Assembly (NCBI GenBank): GCA_030039915.1
Contig: JASHUP010000243.1
Coordinates: 1 to 16,127 of the forward strand
DNA length: 16,127 nt
Reading direction: 5' to 3'
DNA from: Thermoplasmata archaeon
GTDB taxonomy: Archaea > Thermoplasmatota > Thermoplasmata > UBA184
Made by a program: the position numbers and the translations under genes. The notes below the pieces were generated by a model. That model worked only from the letters and a program-made list of their open reading frames with translations, was not told the DNA's origin and searched no databases. This document shows positions 12,855 to 16,127 of the stretch, in pieces; position 1 is the first letter of the stretch, and every line of letters begins with the position of its first letter.

Positions 12855-14453
12855 TCAGAACGGGAGCTCGTGGAAGAGCTCTCGGAAGCCGGAGTTCGCC
12901 CAGACGACCGCGAGAGTTCCGGCGACCAGGATGACCGCGAGACTGACGAGCGCGAGCCCCGCGGTGTACGCGGAGGGGAGCAACACCGCCACGGCGCCCG
13001 GAACGAGCATCGCGAACAGGAGCGTCATTCCCGAGACGGTGGCCGCGACCATGCCTCCCGGCCGAAGAAACTGGGGACGGGGCCGGTCCTGAAAATCGGA
13101 GTATCGCGACGCGAAGACGAGTCCCCAGAAGCCGAGGACGACCGCGACCGCCACGACCAGGAGCACGATGCTGACGAGGTCGACCGGTGGGAGGCGGAAG
13201 AGAACGCCCGCGACCAGCGCGAGCGCGACGGCGACCACGAGGGAGGGGAGGAGAACGAACGCAGCCTTGGCCCGAATCAGGTTCGAGGGCGTCAGCGGGT
13301 AGGCGAACAGCGACTGGACCGCCCGGCGTTCCTGGCCGATCGACGTCCCGCTGAGGAGCAGCGCGAAGAACCCCGCGACCCAGCCGACCCAAACGACCGT
13401 GCCAAAGCCGCCGAACGCGGACCCCTCGACCAACACGAGGATCACGAGGACGATCGGGACCACGAGCGTCGGGAGCATCTCCCGGCGACGGACGAGCCCC
13501 TTGAGGTCTTTCGAGACGAGCGCCGATTCGGCGGGGCTGAGTCCGAGCGTCTCGAGGAACGGGTGTCGGCCCGCGTACACGTGCTGCTCGAGCTGGACCT
13601 CGGCGGAGCTCGGGACCCAGTGTCGAACCCGCAAGCGACCGGCCTCGTAGATGAGCAGCGCCACGAAGACGACCTGCCCGGCTGCGAAGCCGATCGCGAG
13701 CGGAACGTTCCCACTGGCCCCCTGATTGATCGCGGCGGTCGACCAGAAAAACGGAATGATCGACGTGACCAACCCCACCGCCGAGAGCCGCTGGGCGACC
13801 CCGAGCAGGAACACCGGGTTGAACGCGAGCTGCAGGACGAGGATGACGAGGATCAGGATCCCCGCCCGAACGAGCAGGGTGACCCCCCCGCGCCGTCCCG
13901 AGCCGACCGCGCTGGCGCGCTGGGTCACGGCGCGGACCATCTCGACGAGCGCGGCCCCCTCGAAGAGGGCAACGACGCAGAGCAGGGCGGTCGCGGCGTA
14001 GAGGGCCACGGTGCCACCGACGATCGCGAACGGGAGCAGCAAGCCGAGGGCCAACGCGACCGCCGGGGAGTACGAGTACGCGATGGCGGTCGCCGACGCG
14101 GCGACGTACTCGGACGCCGTCAGCGGCAGCCAGTTCGCCGCATCGCTCGCAGCGAACTTCGCGGTCGTCGTGAGTTCGAACATCACCCCGGCGACCAGTA
14201 CCACACCGACGGCCACCAGCGGGAGGAAAGGCAGGAGGGCGGTCGCGAGCTTCGTCGCTTCGCCCGCACCCAGGGACCCTTCTCCCACGACTCCGTACGC
14301 GAGACCGAACGTCCCGAGGAACAGCGCGAGGTCGAGCGAGCCGATGAAGGCCGGGGCTCCGAACGGGCTGCGAGGGTTCGATGAGCTTCGACCGGAGCGC
14401 AGCTGAGAGGTGACCAGGGTCGTAGCGAGACGGCGGACCCGGTGTAGGTTCAT
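12855..14453 (-). CDS. ABC transporter permease, multi-spanning (ABC-2 type)
   Basis: The 532-residue product is a polytopic membrane protein with about 12 hydrophobic helices; examples lie near residues 36-56, 70-93, 125-170, 190-217, 250-272, 328-375, 395-450 and 465-525. Between the two halves is a cytosolic stretch (about 273-327) containing LGLSPAESALVSKDLKGLVRRREM, which looks like the conserved loop of large ABC-2 exporter permeases next to the second bundle. There is no ATPase motif of its own. Its ATG follows the ATPase gene by 7 bases on the same strand, and together they make one exporter. Substrate is unknown; drugs, lipids or peptides are possible. A long plus-strand reading frame opposite this gene is an artefact of Leu/Val-rich coding read backwards. 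Confidence 0.85.
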   Translation of the reverse strand: MNLHRVRRLATTLVTSQLRSGRSSSNPRSPFGAPAFIGSLDLALFLGTFGLAYGVVGEGSLGAGEATKLATALLPFLPLVAVGVVLVAGVMFELTTTAKFAASDAANWLPLTASEYVAASATAIAYSYSPAVALALGLLLPFAIVGGTVALYAATALLCVVALFEGAALVEMVRAVTQRASAVGSGRRGGVTLLVRAGILILVILVLQLAFNPVFLLGVAQRLSAVGLVTSIIPFFWSTAAINQGASGNVPLAIGFAAGQVVFVALLIYEAGRLRVRHWVPSSAEVQLEQHVYAGRHPFLETLGLSPAESALVSKDLKGLVRRREMLPTLVVPIVLVILVLVEGSAFGGFGTVVWVGWVAGFFALLLSGTSIGQERRAVQSLFAYPLTPSNLIRAKAAFVLLPSLVVAVALALVAGVLFRLPPVDLVSIVLLVVAVAVVLGFWGLVFASRYSDFQDRPRPQFLRPGGMVAATVSGMTLLFAMLVPGAVAVLLPSAYTAGLALVSLAVILVAGTLAVVWANSGFRELFHELPF

Positions 14454-14460
14454 CGTCCGC

Positions 14461-15282
14461 CTATCGACTCAGCGCCTCGACCACGTCGCTGAGGTCGCCG
14501 GTTCCCGTGAGAGTAAGGAAGACCTCCTCGAGGCCCTGGCCTGCGAGACCGGCGCGGTCGCGCAGGGCCGCGACCGTTCCCGACGCGAGGACGCGACCGT
14601 GGTCGAGGATCACGATGCGGTCGCAGATCGCCTGGGCGATCTCGAGGACGTGCGTACTGAAGAGGACCGCGACGCCGTCGTGGGCCGCGAGATTTCGGAG
14701 GAGGTCCTTGGTCACCCGGGCCGCCCGCGGGTCGAGGCCGTTCAGCGGTTCGTCCAGGACGAGGAGCTTCGGCCGGTGGGCAAGAGCCGCGATCAGCGCC
14801 ACCTTCTGCTTCATGCCCTGCGAGTAGCCGCTGATCAGCGAGTTCTCGTGGCCGCTCAGCTCGAAGCCGGTGAGAAATTGCTGGATCCGGTCGCGACGAG
14901 TCGTCCGGTCGAGGCCGTACATGTCGGAAACGAAGTCGAGGTATTCGGCCCCCGTGAGGAATTCGTAGAGCGCGGGAGCTTCGGGCACGTAGCCGATTTC
15001 GCGTTTGACGCCCACGGGATCGTCCGCTACGGCCCGACCGAACAGCCGGATCTCGCCGGTATCGGGAGAGATGAGTCCGAGCACCGCCCTCATCGTGGTC
15101 GATTTGCCGGCCCCGTTCGGGCCGAGGAGGCCGACGATCTCTCCCCCCCATACGGAGAAGCTCACCGATGAGAGGGCCGCCACCGGACCGTAGGACTTCG
15201 AAACTCCGACCACGTCGAGGGTCCGGGGGCCGCTTGCCGCCGTGCGACTCGCGAGAGGGCTCCCGGACGGAAGTGATTCCAT
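14461..15282 (-). CDS. ABC transporter ATP-binding protein
   Basis: This is the 273-residue ATPase subunit of the exporter whose permease follows 7 bases later. All ABC motifs are present: Walker A GPNGAGKST (54-62); E101 in YVPEAPALYEF at the Q-loop, as in many exporter ATPases; the signature-region YSQGMKQK (153-160); Walker B LLVLDEP (173-179) with E178 catalytic; the D-loop NGLDP (181-185); and the switch histidine H211 in STHVLE. The domain is of the DrrA/CcmA-like exporter class. The start is uncertain. The ATG at 15282 is chosen because TTAATG at 15309-15314 lies where a TATA box should be; the ATG of that same element, at 15312, would add 10 residues. The extra N-terminal residues before SKSYG are unconserved-looking. 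It is divergent from the MocA-like gene. Confidence 0.9.
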   Translation of the reverse strand: MESLPSGSPLASRTAASGPRTLDVVGVSKSYGPVAALSSVSFSVWGGEIVGLLGPNGAGKSTTMRAVLGLISPDTGEIRLFGRAVADDPVGVKREIGYVPEAPALYEFLTGAEYLDFVSDMYGLDRTTRRDRIQQFLTGFELSGHENSLISGYSQGMKQKVALIAALAHRPKLLVLDEPLNGLDPRAARVTKDLLRNLAAHDGVAVLFSTHVLEIAQAICDRIVILDHGRVLASGTVAALRDRAGLAGQGLEEVFLTLTGTGDLSDVVEALSR

Positions 15283-15364
15283 CGACCGCCGGCGAAGCGA
15301 CGCACCGCTCATTAACTCGAGGGGAGGCCTGCGCGGGCCTTGGTCCGCCCTCGCCGGTCGCGAG

Positions 15365-15373
15365 GGATTAAAT
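15365..15373 (-). promoter_or_regulatory. Possible TATA box in the ABC/MocA divergent gap
   Basis: ATTTAATCC on the minus strand (GGATTAAAT on plus) is the most AT-rich site in the gap 15313-15451. It would serve the ABC operon with a leader of about 30 bases if the ATG at 15312 is used. Its near-palindromic TTAA core means it could also serve the plus strand. Confidence 0.35.
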
Positions 15374-15440
15374 GACCGGGCCCCGTGGCTCCCGCAGGCA
15401 CCCCTGGGCGCCGCCGATCGCGGGGTCCGCGGTGCCCAGC

Positions 15441-15447
15441 GAGGAGG
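15441..15447 (+). promoter_or_regulatory. Ribosome-binding site deciding a TTG start
   Basis: GAGGAGG is four bases upstream of TTG at 15452. No ATG or GTG occurs in frame nearby, so this site fixes the start of the MocA-like gene. Confidence 0.6.
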
Positions 15448-15451
15448 CTCC

Positions 15452-16127
15452 TTGATCGCGGCCATCGTGCTGGCGGCCGGAAGCTCCTCGCGAATGGGCG
15501 AGCCGAAACCGCTGGTGCGGGTCGGCGACCGTCCCCTCCTCACCTGGGTCCTGGATGCGGTCCGTGGCTCGCGGGTTTCCGAGGTCGTCGTCGTGCTCGG
15601 GGACGCGGCTGACCGAATTCGGGCAGAAGTTCCGCTGGCCGAAACACGGGTCGTCGTGAACCCTTCCTTTCGGGAGGGGATGAGCTCCTCTCTCCGCACC
15701 GGCATTTCAAGCTTGAGCGATGCGGCCCAGGCGTTCTTCGTCGTCCTGGCCGATGCGCCGTTCGTCCGCTCGGAGTCCTACAACGCCATGATCGCGGTCC
15801 GAGAGAAGACCCGAGCGCGCATCGTCGTACCGACCTATCGCGGGGTGCGGGGGAACCCGGTGATGCTCGACCGCTCACTCGGACCGGAGGCGAATTCCAT
15901 CACCGGAGATCGGGGTTGTCGAGAGATTCGCCAGCATCACCCGGACGAGACCGCCGAAGTGCCGCTGGACGACCCGGGCGTGTTGATCGACATCGATACC
16001 CCGGAGGACGCCGACTTCGCCCGAGAAGCGCTCCGCGAGAAGCGGCCCCTCAGCTGGCTCGCGGCGGCCGTCGCCCGGCCCGCCAACGCCGGGCGCCGGC
16101 CGGGCGGCCCCGCACGCCCCCGCGTTC
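15452..16127 (+). CDS. MocA-type nucleotidyltransferase (molybdenum cofactor family), partial
   Basis: The reading frame stays open to the right window edge, giving 225 codons, so the 3' end is missing. Residues 1-190 are a GT-A-fold nucleotidyltransferase. They contain LAAGSSSRMGEPKPL (7-21) with the nucleotide-binding loop and K19; NPSFREGMSSSLRTG (70-84), typical of the MocA group; VLADAPF (98-104), where MobA has GDMP; GNPVML (134-139); GDRGCREI (152-159); and DIDTPED (180-186) closing the domain. MocA attaches CTP to molybdopterin-Mo for xanthine-dehydrogenase-type enzymes; related proteins act in other pathways, so the exact substrate is not settled. After residue 190 comes an unexpected Arg/Ala/Pro-rich extension (about 35 residues) that may be a linker to a further domain. 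The TTG start follows a good ribosome-binding site (GAGGAGG). The ABC exporter genes are divergent. Confidence 0.85.
   Translation, partial: MIAAIVLAAGSSSRMGEPKPLVRVGDRPLLTWVLDAVRGSRVSEVVVVLGDAADRIRAEVPLAETRVVVNPSFREGMSSSLRTGISSLSDAAQAFFVVLADAPFVRSESYNAMIAVREKTRARIVVPTYRGVRGNPVMLDRSLGPEANSITGDRGCREIRQHHPDETAEVPLDDPGVLIDIDTPEDADFAREALREKRPLSWLAAAVARPANAGRRPGGPARPRV

Noticed and set aside
12648..14384. 578-codon plus-strand reading frame rich in Glu, Asp and Arg
   Set aside because: It lies opposite the ABC permease; Leu/Val/Ala-rich membrane coding in G+C-rich DNA gives long Glu/Arg-rich antisense frames. No domain is visible, and the permease has clear TM structure.
1..16127. CRISPR array, rRNA, insertion sequence or replication origin
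   Set aside because: No regularly spaced repeats, rRNA-like conserved blocks, transposase motifs or clustered origin repeats were seen on reading both strands.

Overview
The window looks like chromosome from a high-G+C archaeon, most likely a Thermoplasmatota-type lineage; the phylum is an inference. The archaeal signs are a LonB-type Lon protease C-terminus, an archaeal-type NMN adenylyltransferase (NadM), a tRNA-Thr without an encoded CCA end, and AT-rich TATA-like boxes centred about 24-30 bases upstream of several first-gene ATGs, the layout of leaderless archaeal mRNAs. Genes inside operons instead overlap by 4 bases (GTGA or ATGA) or follow purine-rich ribosome-binding sites. No insertion sequence, integrase, CRISPR array or rRNA is visible.

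Layout. Bases 2-2379 are a tight plus-strand run: the end of lonB, a small four-cysteine protein, nadM, and a cystathionine gamma-synthase/lyase-family PLP enzyme. tRNA-Thr(CGT) follows with its own TATA box. Bases 2664-5833 hold accessory genes of bacterial flavour: a SnoaL/NTF2-like protein, a DinB/YfiT-like protein on the minus strand, and a 642-residue class III adenylate cyclase fused to a TolB-like domain and TPR repeats. A minus-strand alpha/alpha-toroid protein resembling squalene cyclases and prenyltransferases comes next (5851-6816). It is divergent from two coupled membrane genes: a single-pass protein with a LEA14-like extracytoplasmic region and a four-TM protein.

From 8344 there is a cyclophilin (minus), then a membrane protein with two zinc ribbons coupled to an RNase HI (plus). 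Two tiny overlapping minus-strand genes (52 and 73 codons) follow; the first is below usual gene-calling cut-offs. Next come a complete cytosolic ACE-like M2 metallopeptidase (10567-12294) and a GRAM-like/zinc-ribbon protein. The last part is a minus-strand ABC exporter (ATPase then permease) and, divergently, a MocA-type nucleotidyltransferase that runs off the window.

How the genes fit together. Most of the window is single genes or two-gene units, each apparently with its own promoter. The first block combines protein quality control, NAD synthesis and sulfur amino acid metabolism. The two ABC genes form one transporter. The best candidate for something undescribed is the promoter-proximal pair at 10012-10388: an acidic and a basic small protein, translationally coupled, with a direct repeat spaced one helical turn apart over the predicted transcription start.
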